A DNA stretch of 10,110 nt, from positions 1 to 10,110 of the forward strand of contig JAZDOH010000006.1 in NCBI GenBank assembly GCA_043798815.1, written 5' to 3'. Numbering within the stretch: position 1 is the first letter of the stretch; each line of letters opens with the position of its first letter. The stretch comes from JAZDOH01 sp043798815 (GTDB lineage Bacteria; Patescibacteriota; Gracilibacteria; UM-FILTER-43-11). Positions 1 to 6,437 of the stretch are shown here, in pieces. Both the position numbers and the translations under genes were made by a program. The notes below the pieces were generated by a model. It worked only from the letters and a program-made list of their open reading frames with translations, was not told where the DNA came from and made no database searches.

Positions 1-1
1 C

Positions 2-949
2 ATTGGCTACATCCAATCAAAAAAACAAGTCAGCCTTAAAGAGCTGATAGCTCATTTTGAATTTAGTCAGCAGGCGGTAAGCAAACAACTTAAAAAACTG
101 GTGATGCAAGGAGTGTTGGGAAAAGCAGGGAGACCGCCAAAGGTGTTTTATTTTTTTGTGGAACCAAAAGAAGTCATTTCCCACGAAACGATTGATCCAA
201 AATTTAAAAAAATAATCCAGGAACGTTTCCTCTTGATCACCCCCATAGGAGAAATGAAATCAGGAGTGGCTGGTTTTACCAAATGGTGTGCGGAGCGCGA
301 TTTGCCAATTGCAAAAACCGCCATTGAGTATGCGCGCACGCTAAAAAAATACGACGCGTTTCGCCATGATGGTCTGATAGACGGAATGGGTAAAATGCGG
401 CGTACGTTCAGCGCGGTCAATTTGGATCATCTGCATTATTTGGATTTTTATAGCATTGAACGTTTTGGAAAAACCAAACTAGGCCAAATGCTCCTTTACT
501 CCAAACAAAGTCAAAACAGGGGATTTATGAAAGAGCTCATACATCTAATAAAGCCAGCGATTGAACGTTTGATAAAACGGTACAAAATAGACGCTGTAGG
601 CTTCATCCCGCCAACGGTAAAACGTGAGGTGCAATTTATGAAAGAATTGCAGAAATATTTGAATCTTAAAGCGCATGCAATATCAATTGTAAAAGTTAAA
701 ACCCCAATCATTGTTCCTCAAAAGACGCTGGCAAAACTCGAAGATCGCGTTGAAAACGCGCAAAAAACGATCATTGTGGATGAAGTCAAAAAATACTCTC
801 ATATTCTTTTGATCGATGACGCGGTCGGCTCTGGCGCCACCATGAAAGAAGTCGCGGCACAGATAAAATTCAGGCATTTGGCCAAAACCGTCACAGGTCT
901 TGCCATTACCGGCAGCTTTAAGGGATTTGATGTGATCAGCGAAGTTTAA
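2..949 (+). CDS. Winged-helix / ComF-like phosphoribosyltransferase fusion, 5'-partial
   Basis: The frame is open from base 2 with no start codon that makes sense. The GTG at 101 and ATG at 104 lie inside a helix-turn-helix, so the true start is off the left edge; 315 residues are visible. The first 45 or so residues read as a winged helix (VSLKELIAHFEFSQQAVSKQ, then LKKLVMQGVLGKAGRPPKVF), of the MarR/ArsR/DeoR type. The C-terminal half resembles ComF-type phosphoribosyltransferases: a LGQMLLYSKQSQNRG stretch where ComF has its 'Y..lK..g' segment, IPPTVKREVQFMKEL in place of 'P.P....R.RGFNQ', and the PRPP-binding loop ILLIDDAVGSGATM near residue 270. Classical ComFC has an N-terminal zinc finger; here a DNA-binding domain takes that place. 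This suggests a regulator sensing PRPP or a nucleotide, or a DNA-associated salvage or repair factor, but the substrate cannot be told. The next gene starts at its stop codon, suggesting one transcript. Confidence 0.75.
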   Translation: MGYIQSKKQVSLKELIAHFEFSQQAVSKQLKKLVMQGVLGKAGRPPKVFYFFVEPKEVISHETIDPKFKKIIQERFLLITPIGEMKSGVAGFTKWCAERDLPIAKTAIEYARTLKKYDAFRHDGLIDGMGKMRRTFSAVNLDHLHYLDFYSIERFGKTKLGQMLLYSKQSQNRGFMKELIHLIKPAIERLIKRYKIDAVGFIPPTVKREVQFMKELQKYLNLKAHAISIVKVKTPIIVPQKTLAKLEDRVENAQKTIIVDEVKKYSHILLIDDAVGSGATMKEVAAQIKFRHLAKTVTGLAITGSFKGFDVISEV

Positions 950-1417
950 ATGACCATGAAAAACAATCAAGAAAAAACACGGCGCCAAAAACCACACCCT
1001 CGTTTGCAAAGTACTGAACAGTGGGCTAAAACATTAACTCAAAAGCAAAGAAGAGCCATCGAGCTCCTTTTCACTGTTCCGCTCACAAGAAGGGAAATCA
1101 AAAGAATGCTCTGGGACGTCATACACGAACAGGAGTTGGTCGAAAGCTATGGGGCTGAGTCCTGGAAAGAAGCCATGAGAGATGAAGATGCATTTTATGC
1201 GTTTTTAACGGATCCTGATCTGCGCGGGATTGAGCGTGAATTTTCTCCAGATCACTTTGCCGAAATGCTTAAGGTCGCTGCCACCTCCTCGCGCGACCAC
1301 GCGCAAGTTTTTTTTGATTCGGCTAACGAATTACGGGAAGCCATTGAAAATAAAAAAGCATTAGCAGAGGCTTTGGCAGCAGCACGGACTTTTTTAAGAA
1401 AAAGACGGCGAGCATGA
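950..1417 (+). CDS. Hypothetical protein, 155 aa, cotranscribed with the phosphoribosyltransferase
   Basis: I do not recognise this protein. It starts with ATG directly after the TAA of the preceding gene; a second in-frame ATG at 956 is an equally possible start. No Shine-Dalgarno sequence is visible, so translation is probably coupled to termination upstream. The N-terminus (residues 1-20) is basic and polar, the middle (30-110) is predicted helical with conserved-looking pieces such as LTRREIKRMLWDVIHEQEL and DEDAFYAFLTDPDLRGIE, and the tail (125-155) is an Ala/Lys/Arg-rich helix ending RKRRRA. No signal peptide or membrane segment is present. The basic ends and the DNA-binding neighbour are compatible with a nucleic-acid-associated role, but that is inference. 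I considered a TrpR/YerC-like fold because of the helical LF-x-L-T-x-x-E pattern, and the resemblance is too weak to call. Confidence 0.6.
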   Translation: MTMKNNQEKTRRQKPHPRLQSTEQWAKTLTQKQRRAIELLFTVPLTRREIKRMLWDVIHEQELVESYGAESWKEAMRDEDAFYAFLTDPDLRGIEREFSPDHFAEMLKVAATSSRDHAQVFFDSANELREAIENKKALAEALAAARTFLRKRRRA

Positions 1418-1421
1418 CCCT

Positions 1422-1449
1422 TTGCCTTTTTTCCCATTCGCCCTATAAT
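1422..1449 (+). promoter_or_regulatory. Promoter of argH
   Basis: A perfect -10 box TATAAT (1444-1449) is preceded by TTGCCT (1422-1427) with a 16-bp spacer, in the 57-bp gap between the 155-aa gene and argH. A transcript would start near 1456 and give a leader of about 19 nt with no Shine-Dalgarno sequence. Confidence 0.6.
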
Positions 1450-1474
1450 AAGCCTCGAACCTAATCCTTTTTTT

Positions 1475-2827
1475 ATGCCAAAAAAAGCATCCGGAACAAA
1501 ACGTCCTATTAAACGCAAGATATGGTTTAAAAAGGGCGTTATTGAACTTAACCCTATTGTCGAAGAATTTAATGCCGGGGAAGATATTCTCTACGACCAG
1601 CAAATGATTCCGGATGACGTGTGGTGTTCACGCTGTTACGCGCGCCTGCTTTTTCGGCATAAACTTATAAATCAAAAAGAGTTACAGCAGTTGGAAAAAG
1701 GTTTGGATGAAATTTTGGAATTATACAAAGCTGGCAAGTTCGTGCTCAAAGTGGAAGACGAAGACTGCCACACCAAAATCGAGGATTATCTGATCGAACG
1801 GCTCGGGGACGCGGGCCGCAAAATTCACACCGGCCGCTCCCGCAACGATCAGGTGCTGGTGATGATGCGCTGGTTTTTAAAGCGCAAATCAGACGAGCTC
1901 ATTAAAAAAACATTGAGCCTTGCTAAAAAATGCGTCAAATTCGCGCGCAAGTACGAAATGTTGCCGATGCCGGGTTACACCCACATGCAAAAGGCCATGC
2001 CAACCACGGTCGGCACCTGGATCGCTGCATTCGCGGAAAGCTTGCTCGACGACGCGCGTCTCTGCAAAACCATTGCCGACGAAATCGTGGATCAAAATCC
2101 CCTGGGATCCGGCGCGGGGTATGGGTCGCCTTTTGATTTTGACCGCGACTGGCTGAGCCGCGAGATCGGTTTCAAAAAAACTCAGAACAACGTAATTTAC
2201 TGCCACAATTCCCGTGGGAAAATCGAGGGACTTGTCCTGGAAGCCTGCGTCCAAATCATGCTCACCCTGAACCGCCTGGCGTGCGACTTGCTCTTTTTCA
2301 CCACGCAGGAATTTCAATTTTTCCACATCGATGAAAGCATCGCGACGGGCTCCAGCATCATGCCGCAAAAGCGGAATCTCGATGTCGCCGAACTCATCCG
2401 CGGCCGCACGGCTACCGTAATCGCCTGTCGGAGCGAAATGCACATGAATATACTCAATAAAATCTCTGGTTACCACCGCGACGGACAGGAAATCAAACGT
2501 CCATTGTTCCTCGGCCTCAAGTACACGGAAATGTCTTTGGAAGCCATGGAGGTCATTTTGGATCACATTCAGCCCAACAAAGAAGTGCTCACGCGTTCCA
2601 TGCTTGGGTGCCCGGGGCTTTTTGCCGCTCACAAGGCGTTTGAAAAAGTGCGCGATGGGATGACCTTCCGTGACGCGTATCGCGAAGTCGGCGCGAATAT
2701 TGATGGGATCAAAGTCACCGAACGCGACATCGCCCGCTGGCTACGCATGTCCACTCATCAGGGCGGCACCGGCAACCTTGGTCTTGATAGAATTGAAAAG
2801 GAAATTGAACGATTAATGAAGCAGTAA
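1475..2827 (+). CDS. argH: Argininosuccinate lyase
   Basis: This enzyme splits argininosuccinate into arginine and fumarate, the last step of arginine synthesis, in the cytoplasm as a homotetramer. Its 450 residues match the family's usual length (about 450-470). Visible family motifs in order: EDCHTKIEDYLIERLGDAG (96-114), HTGRSRNDQV (118-127), MPGYTHMQKA (165-174) with the family's catalytic His at H170, DQNPLGSGAGYGSPF (206-220), and the mobile superfamily signature GSSIMPQKRN (292-301) that supplies the catalytic serine. The usual 'N-P-D' after this signature is N-L-D here. The QNPLGS-x-AGYGS version of the fifth motif is one I associate with Bacteroidetes-type ArgH rather than the E. coli type. 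A basic tail of about 15 residues precedes the conserved start. ATG 1475 fits the promoter just upstream. No argG or other arginine gene is visible nearby. Its stop lies 3 nt from the convergent dinD stop. Confidence 0.96.
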   Translation: MPKKASGTKRPIKRKIWFKKGVIELNPIVEEFNAGEDILYDQQMIPDDVWCSRCYARLLFRHKLINQKELQQLEKGLDEILELYKAGKFVLKVEDEDCHTKIEDYLIERLGDAGRKIHTGRSRNDQVLVMMRWFLKRKSDELIKKTLSLAKKCVKFARKYEMLPMPGYTHMQKAMPTTVGTWIAAFAESLLDDARLCKTIADEIVDQNPLGSGAGYGSPFDFDRDWLSREIGFKKTQNNVIYCHNSRGKIEGLVLEACVQIMLTLNRLACDLLFFTTQEFQFFHIDESIATGSSIMPQKRNLDVAELIRGRTATVIACRSEMHMNILNKISGYHRDGQEIKRPLFLGLKYTEMSLEAMEVILDHIQPNKEVLTRSMLGCPGLFAAHKAFEKVRDGMTFRDAYREVGANIDGIKVTERDIARWLRMSTHQGGTGNLGLDRIEKEIERLMKQ

Positions 2828-2830
2828 GTT

Positions 2831-3670
2831 TTATGCGATTTTAATTGGGATCTTAAATCTTTTTTTATCTTCGGATTTCAATTTTCGCTCTATTTTTTTA
2901 GTATCTTCTTCGGCAGACAAATTTTCAGGCCTAATGCCTCTTTCCAATAATGTTTTCCTCACGCTTTGATTATTGGTAATGTGTTCGTTAGAAATTTGCT
3001 TTTCGGTTTTCATCTGTTTTGACTTGGCATTAAAGATAGTAATTTCAGTAGCAAAGTCTTTGGCTTTGAGAATAATAGTTGGGGCAAAATCCGCTAAGGC
3101 ACGGCCTTTCGGGACTTTCCAATTAGCTTTCATTTGTTCCGTAGGATAGCCAAATAATGCTTTATCGCCTTTGCTTCTAATGATTCCAAAGTTTCTGTCA
3201 CTGCCAGTTTGTTCAAAAATAACTCCCGAGAGTTCCTTTTCCGTTCCGGCAAGTTTTTTTCTTGCGGAAAGCCGCTCCGTTTCAAGCAATCTCATCTCGA
3301 TGATTTCCAGTTTTCTGGTTTGTACCGCAAAGTAGGTTTGAGCGAAAGCAATCTCTTCTTTTCTTGGGTCTCCATTTTGGGCGATCAAATAACAAGCATA
3401 ACGGGTAAGCATCATGTCAAGCACCTCCGTTTCGGCTCCAGAGCCTATAAAAACCTTTTTCCCGGCGTCGGCAAAATGGTCGGAAATGTTGTGCTTTGAT
3501 ACTTCGCAGGCAATTTTGGCTTTTGAGATAACATTGATAAAATTGTCCCATTTTGTGTACCCAAGTAATGATTGTAAATCTCGGGCCAGCCAAAATTCCA
3601 CGCCATTTTCAGTCTTCTTCGCGTAAGATTCAAAATTATTGGCCAGCGCCTGAACGATTTCTGTTTTCAT
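2831..3670 (-). CDS. dinD: DNA damage-inducible protein D (DinD-like, BRO-N family)
   Basis: The 279-aa protein aligns along its length with E. coli DinD (274 aa), an SOS-induced protein reported to inhibit RecA filament activity. Visible landmarks: FWLARDLQSLLGYTKWDNF (26-44), matching the 'ARqLgkLLGYs.y..F' start of the BRO-N fold; then AKIACEVSKHNISDHF (51-66), matching 'AKeACe.SGh.I.DHF'; and LTRYACYLIAQNGDPRK (88-104) followed by FAQTYFAVQTRKLE (109-122), nearly the same as in DinD. The C-terminal part is helical and Lys-rich with RKTLLERG, where DinD has 'vRqtIqelG'. It reads towards argH and its stop lies 3 nt from the argH stop with no terminator between them. The start ATG (3668-3670) sits about 40 nt after a strong promoter whose spacer is a perfect palindrome, so repression by LexA or another dimeric repressor is likely. 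Base composition is more AT-rich than argH. Confidence 0.9.
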   Translation of the reverse strand: MKTEIVQALANNFESYAKKTENGVEFWLARDLQSLLGYTKWDNFINVISKAKIACEVSKHNISDHFADAGKKVFIGSGAETEVLDMMLTRYACYLIAQNGDPRKEEIAFAQTYFAVQTRKLEIIEMRLLETERLSARKKLAGTEKELSGVIFEQTGSDRNFGIIRSKGDKALFGYPTEQMKANWKVPKGRALADFAPTIILKAKDFATEITIFNAKSKQMKTEKQISNEHITNNQSVRKTLLERGIRPENLSAEEDTKKIERKLKSEDKKRFKIPIKIA

Positions 3671-3710
3671 AAATTTGATCGGTTAAAATTAAATGCCATA
3701 GTTTATTTCC

Positions 3711-3739
3711 ATTTTAGTAAACGGTTGTTTACCTGTCAA
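3711..3739 (-). promoter_or_regulatory. dinD promoter with palindromic operator in the spacer
   Basis: Read on the - strand, TTGACA (3739-3734) and TAAAAT (3716-3711) are separated by exactly 17 bp, a near-consensus sigma-70-type promoter. Sixteen of the 17 spacer bases (3732-3717) form the perfect inverted repeat GTAAAC-AACC-GTTTAC. A dimeric repressor bound here would block RNA polymerase. The AAAC-N4-GTTT core resembles Gram-positive-type LexA boxes (GAAC-N4-GTTC), and E. coli dinD is a LexA target, so a LexA operator is the leading guess. The leader would be about 34 nt, without a Shine-Dalgarno sequence. Confidence 0.75.
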
Positions 3740-3807
3740 TTCAAAATCATATCTTTTATTACGCCTTTCTTCTTTCCAATCTTTTGTGAGAATAGGCACA
3801 TCCTAAG

Positions 3808-4560
3808 TTAAAAGTTAAGGCTGATTTCTCCAAATCCGTATTTTTTCATATTAACTTTATAAGCAAATTCGATGAAAGTGAATAGTATCCGTAGAGATTG
3901 CGCTACTTGCTTTGGCGTCAGGTTCGAATACATGATATGGGTCGGCCACCAGTGCGGGAATTCTTCCTGAATGAATGCCGGACGAATTCGCGCAAGCTCA
4001 AGGAAACCTACGTGCAATACTCTGTCAAAAAACCGTTCAGCGACATCATAATGTTTTTCCCTGTTTTTTTCGCCTTTTACCATTTGCTCAAGGTATTTTT
4101 TGTATTTCGGTAACGCGTCGCCCTCAATCCATCGTTTGAAAGGTTTCTGTTCCCGTTCCATTTCCTTTAGCATTTGCCAGTACTCTTCCCATTCCATTTC
4201 CATACCGCCGACGCTCACCTTAGGCATATCCCTCTTTTCTCTATCTTCCTTTGGCATTTTTTTCATCTCTTCCTGTAAAACTTCATTTGGCGACCTGCCA
4301 CCCAATTCCTTGTGCGGGAAATAATTCCATGCATCTACAAATATCTGTAAAATATCGTTCATTTCATCAATGTCTTTCGGCTCAGGGAAGAGCTGAAGGC
4401 ATTTTTTGTTGTACTTGTTTACCGCCTCCATCCCTTTTCCCTTCTCGTTCCATATCCATTTTTTAATCTGCTCCACATTGATTTTCCTATGAATGCCGTA
4501 TTTTTTGAAAAGCGCGTTAAGATTCGTTTCCGCTTGTTTTGGCGTTTTTTGAGGTTTCAT
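3808..4560 (-). CDS. Hypothetical protein, 250 aa, Trp/Lys-rich
   Basis: I do not recognise a characterised family. The protein has no signal peptide or membrane segment and is predicted mostly helical and strongly charged. Notable pieces: an N-terminal helical part with LNALFKKYGI (14-23) and IKKWIWNEKGKGMEAV (32-47); DAWNYFPHKELGGRSPNEVL (76-95); a Met/Glu-rich segment MEMEWEEYWQMLKEMEREQ (120-138); and EEFPHWWPTHIMYSNLTPKQ (199-218) before a hydrophobic helix (222-236). 'NYFPHKELGGRSPNEVL' resembles both the 'RPH..LGG.TP.E' tail of integrase-core transposases and a short motif I have seen in uncharacterised bacterial proteins; no DDE residues are arranged to support a transposase. The ATG at 4558-4560 is the first start. 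The gene is divergent from the amidohydrolase gene and shares a 150-bp AT-rich gap with it. It ends 137 bp before dinD, with that gene's promoter in between, so the two are probably separate units. Confidence 0.65.
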   Translation of the reverse strand: MKPQKTPKQAETNLNALFKKYGIHRKINVEQIKKWIWNEKGKGMEAVNKYNKKCLQLFPEPKDIDEMNDILQIFVDAWNYFPHKELGGRSPNEVLQEEMKKMPKEDREKRDMPKVSVGGMEMEWEEYWQMLKEMEREQKPFKRWIEGDALPKYKKYLEQMVKGEKNREKHYDVAERFFDRVLHVGFLELARIRPAFIQEEFPHWWPTHIMYSNLTPKQVAQSLRILFTFIEFAYKVNMKKYGFGEISLNF

Positions 4561-4650
4561 AAATTATGGCAACTATTTTTTAAGTTCAAAATTAACTATT
4601 TTCTATAGTATCGCAAGCCAAAACGATTTACAAACTACTTCCAGGCAACC

Positions 4651-4680
4651 TTGATTTCCTACTGCTTTTGAAATTACAAT
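4651..4680 (+). promoter_or_regulatory. Probable promoter of the amidohydrolase gene
   Basis: TTGATT (4651-4656) and TACAAT (4675-4680) are separated by 18 bp, 30 nt before the ATG at 4711. The implied leader of about 24 nt has no Shine-Dalgarno sequence. Confidence 0.45.
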
Positions 4681-4710
4681 ACGGTCAACGATCGATTAAT
4701 CATCAAAGAC

Positions 4711-5682
4711 ATGCAAAAATGGGACATGCTGGGACTACTCCGTAAAAAAATTCAGGAAAAAGGTGGCCCGGTCAGTTGCCACGCTCATTTTGACAAAGCT
4801 TACGTTATCACACCCGAAACACTTCAAATGACTTGGGAAAGCATGGAGGTGAAATGGGATCTTTGGAAAAGCGTTAAAGCAAAATACACTCACAAAAATC
4901 TGATCGAACGGATGTGCCTGAGCGCGGAAAACATGATCGCCCAAGGCTCCAAAATCACACGCACCTTCATCGATGTCGACGGCACGGTCGGCTTTATGTG
5001 CCTTGAGGCGGCATTGGAAGTGAAAAAGAAATACAAGAGCAAACTGGACATTCAGATTTGTTCACAGGTTCTCGAGGGGGCGCTGAATCCGAAAGCGCAG
5101 GAATGGATCGAAAAAGCCGCGCCCATGGTGGATTTGCTCGGAGGCCTGCCATCCCGCGATCGCCCGCGCCAGGCGGAACACTTGGATTATATTTTTGGAA
5201 TAGCTAAAAAATATGGGAAAACGGTGGATGTGCACATTGATCAAAACAATGATCCCGACGAGCGCGATACCGAAATGCTCGCCCACAAAGTCATCGAGCA
5301 CGGCCTGCAGGGGCGCGTGAACGCGGTGCACGCCTGTTCGCTTTCCGCGCAACCCAATGACTACATTAAAAAAACAGCCGAGCTCCTCAAAAAAGCGGAC
5401 ATGAGTGTGATCGTTTGCCCCCGCGCGATGCTGGATGGCGTCCAGCTCCGCGATAAAACATCTCCTGTGCACAATTCCCTCGCGCCCGTACCGCAACTCC
5501 TTGAAGCCGGTGTGAACGTGGCACTTGGAGTGGACAATGTTTACGACTACTTTTGCCCGTTCATTGACGGCAATATTTTCACCGAACTACTATTCCTCAT
5601 AGAAACCTGTCGCTACTACGATGTAGATAAGCTCGTTGACATTGCCACGGTGAATGGCAGGAAGGTTTTGGAGAATTTATAG
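4711..5682 (+). CDS. Cytosine deaminase-like metal-dependent amidohydrolase, barrel only
   Basis: The 323-aa protein matches the catalytic TIM barrel of CodA-type amidohydrolases, which deaminate or hydrolyse N-heterocycles in the cytoplasm. Metal ligands in order: H24 and H26 (CHAHFDKAYV, the HxH of strand 1), H175 (VDVHIDQNND), H207 (VNAVHACS) and D275 (ALGVDNVYDYFCPF). Q119 (ICSQVLEG) may match the substrate-binding Gln of E. coli CodA. At the position of CodA's catalytic Glu (H-C-D-E) there is Gln178 (H-I-D-Q), so the proton-shuttling residue is apparently replaced. The HxH lies only 24 residues from the start and the protein ends at VNGRKVLENL. The small beta-sandwich that flanks the barrel in CodA (about 427 aa) is therefore absent at both ends. 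Upstream in the same frame a TGA at 4669 rules out a long N-terminal extension. Deamination of cytosine should not be assumed; a related hydrolase or lyase activity, or a non-catalytic role, is possible. Confidence 0.8.
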   Translation: MQKWDMLGLLRKKIQEKGGPVSCHAHFDKAYVITPETLQMTWESMEVKWDLWKSVKAKYTHKNLIERMCLSAENMIAQGSKITRTFIDVDGTVGFMCLEAALEVKKKYKSKLDIQICSQVLEGALNPKAQEWIEKAAPMVDLLGGLPSRDRPRQAEHLDYIFGIAKKYGKTVDVHIDQNNDPDERDTEMLAHKVIEHGLQGRVNAVHACSLSAQPNDYIKKTAELLKKADMSVIVCPRAMLDGVQLRDKTSPVHNSLAPVPQLLEAGVNVALGVDNVYDYFCPFIDGNIFTELLFLIETCRYYDVDKLVDIATVNGRKVLENL

Positions 5683-5704
5683 AAAGCTTGGCGTGACAGT
5701 AAAA

Positions 5705-5992
5705 TTAGAAATGCCCCAGACGACCTAGAGCGTCTTCTTGCGCCCAGCGGGAGAATGGAGTAGGACTAACTTCAGCCAAAACACGTCTAGCTTCAGCTAT
5801 TTCAGCTAGGAGGGGCGCAGAAAGTAGAGCAAGCTTAGCTTCAGCTTCAGCAAGCTTAGCTTTCGCTTCAGTCACAGAGATTGTGATTGCCGTGCGCGTT
5901 GTTACAGCTAGCTGTGTAACCGCATCAGACCTTTCAACGACACCGGCATCAGTAGCCGAAGCTGAAGGAGATGAGGGAGGAATAGGAGACAT
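5705..5992 (-). CDS. Small Ala/Glu-rich coiled-coil protein, 95 aa
   Basis: I do not recognise this protein. The chosen ATG (5990-5992) gives 95 residues: a Pro/Ser/Ala-rich, probably disordered start (MSPIPPSSPSASATDAG), a beta/Thr-rich stretch (VTQLAVTTRTAITISVT), then a heptad-patterned helix from about 40 to 75 (EAKAKLAEAEAKLALLSAPL and following), and a tail FSRWAQEDALGRLGHF. An in-frame ATG at 6104-6106 would add 38 residues, including a hydrophobic stretch VSVLFFLISLKLFLKFLTIY that would be a membrane anchor. That extension lies in a very AT-rich spacer and overlaps the end of the upstream gene, so I prefer the shorter form but cannot exclude the anchored one. The gene lies downstream of two other small genes on the same strand and is convergent with the amidohydrolase gene (22 bp apart). 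Confidence 0.45.
   Translation of the reverse strand: MSPIPPSSPSASATDAGVVERSDAVTQLAVTTRTAITISVTEAKAKLAEAEAKLALLSAPLLAEIAEARRVLAEVSPTPFSRWAQEDALGRLGHF
5828..5871 (+). repeat. Tandem 21-bp repeat, two copies, encoding a heptad
   Basis: AGCAAGCTTAGCTTCAGCTT and three more bases (5828-5850) are repeated at 5849-5871 with two changes. The period is 21 bp, exactly seven codons, and encodes AKLAEAE followed by AKLALLS on the - strand, so the coiled coil seems to have grown by duplication of one heptad. Confidence 0.7.
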
Positions 5993-6071
5993 AATTTTAT
6001 AAATTAAGAAATAAATTGTTAAAAATTTTAAAAATAATTTCAAAGAAATTAGAAAAAACAAAACACTCACC

Positions 6072-6404
6072 CTAGCAACCAGATCCCCAGTGGACATGAG
6101 CCTCATGAGGATTATTCAAGGCTTCACATAATTCTGCCCGCACATGTGTCGGCCAAGGCTTAGCTCTTTTTATAGCTTCTATAAGCAAATCTCGTTTAGT
6201 TGTTGTTTCAAGTAAGCCCCTCTCAGCTTCTTTTCGAGCAGAAGCTGCAGCATATTCTGCGACAGCTGTTTCATGTGAGAAGTGCAATGCCTCGAGCAAT
6301 GACCTCCTTAATTCTGCCAATTCCCCCTCACACGTTCGCCAATCGATTCTCCAAAATTGACTGATAAGTTCACTATCAATTATTTCATTAAGATTTAATT
6401 CCAT
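6072..6404 (-). CDS. Small helical hypothetical protein, 110 aa
   Basis: I do not recognise this protein. It starts MELNLNEIIDSELISQFWRI and continues as long charged helices (LAELRRSLLEALHFSHETAV, then ASARKEAERGLLETTTKRDL), ending in a His/Cys-containing tail (NNPHEAHVHWGSGC). No signal peptide or membrane segment is present. The gene is in the same frame as the InsA-like gene upstream: only one TAA (6438-6440) and eleven AT-rich codons separate them. Read-through would give one protein, but the abrupt change from AT-rich spacer to ordinary coding composition at ATG 6404 favours a separate gene. It sits where an IS1-type element would carry its DDE transposase, yet shows no DDE/DDD features. 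Confidence 0.5.
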   Translation of the reverse strand: MELNLNEIIDSELISQFWRIDWRTCEGELAELRRSLLEALHFSHETAVAEYAAASARKEAERGLLETTTKRDLLIEAIKRAKPWPTHVRAELCEALNNPHEAHVHWGSGC

Positions 6405-6406
6405 AG

Positions 6407-6433
6407 TAGTAAAAATTAAGTAGTAAAAATTAA
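6407..6433. repeat. Tandem 14-bp AT-rich repeat in the spacer
   Basis: TAGTAAAAATTAA occurs at 6407-6419 and 6421-6433 (period 14). It fills the short spacer between two small genes and lies just before ATG 6404 in the - strand reading direction. Confidence 0.6.
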
Positions 6434-6437
6434 AAAA

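Noticed and set aside
950..1417. TrpR/YerC-like repressor identity for the 155-aa protein
   Set aside because: Only a loose helical resemblance; the characteristic TrpR helix-turn-helix residues are not visible.
1889..2632. A 247-codon open frame on the - strand inside argH
   Set aside because: It is antisense to a clear argininosuccinate lyase, has the His/Arg/Asp-rich composition of a shadow frame, and matches no family.
5062..5496. A 144-codon open frame on the - strand inside the amidohydrolase gene
   Set aside because: Antisense shadow of a well-supported gene, with no recognisable domain.
5993..6106. N-terminal membrane-anchor extension of the 95-aa protein
   Set aside because: The hydrophobic stretch comes from an AT-rich spacer and the extension overlaps the upstream gene by 35 nt; kept only as an alternative.
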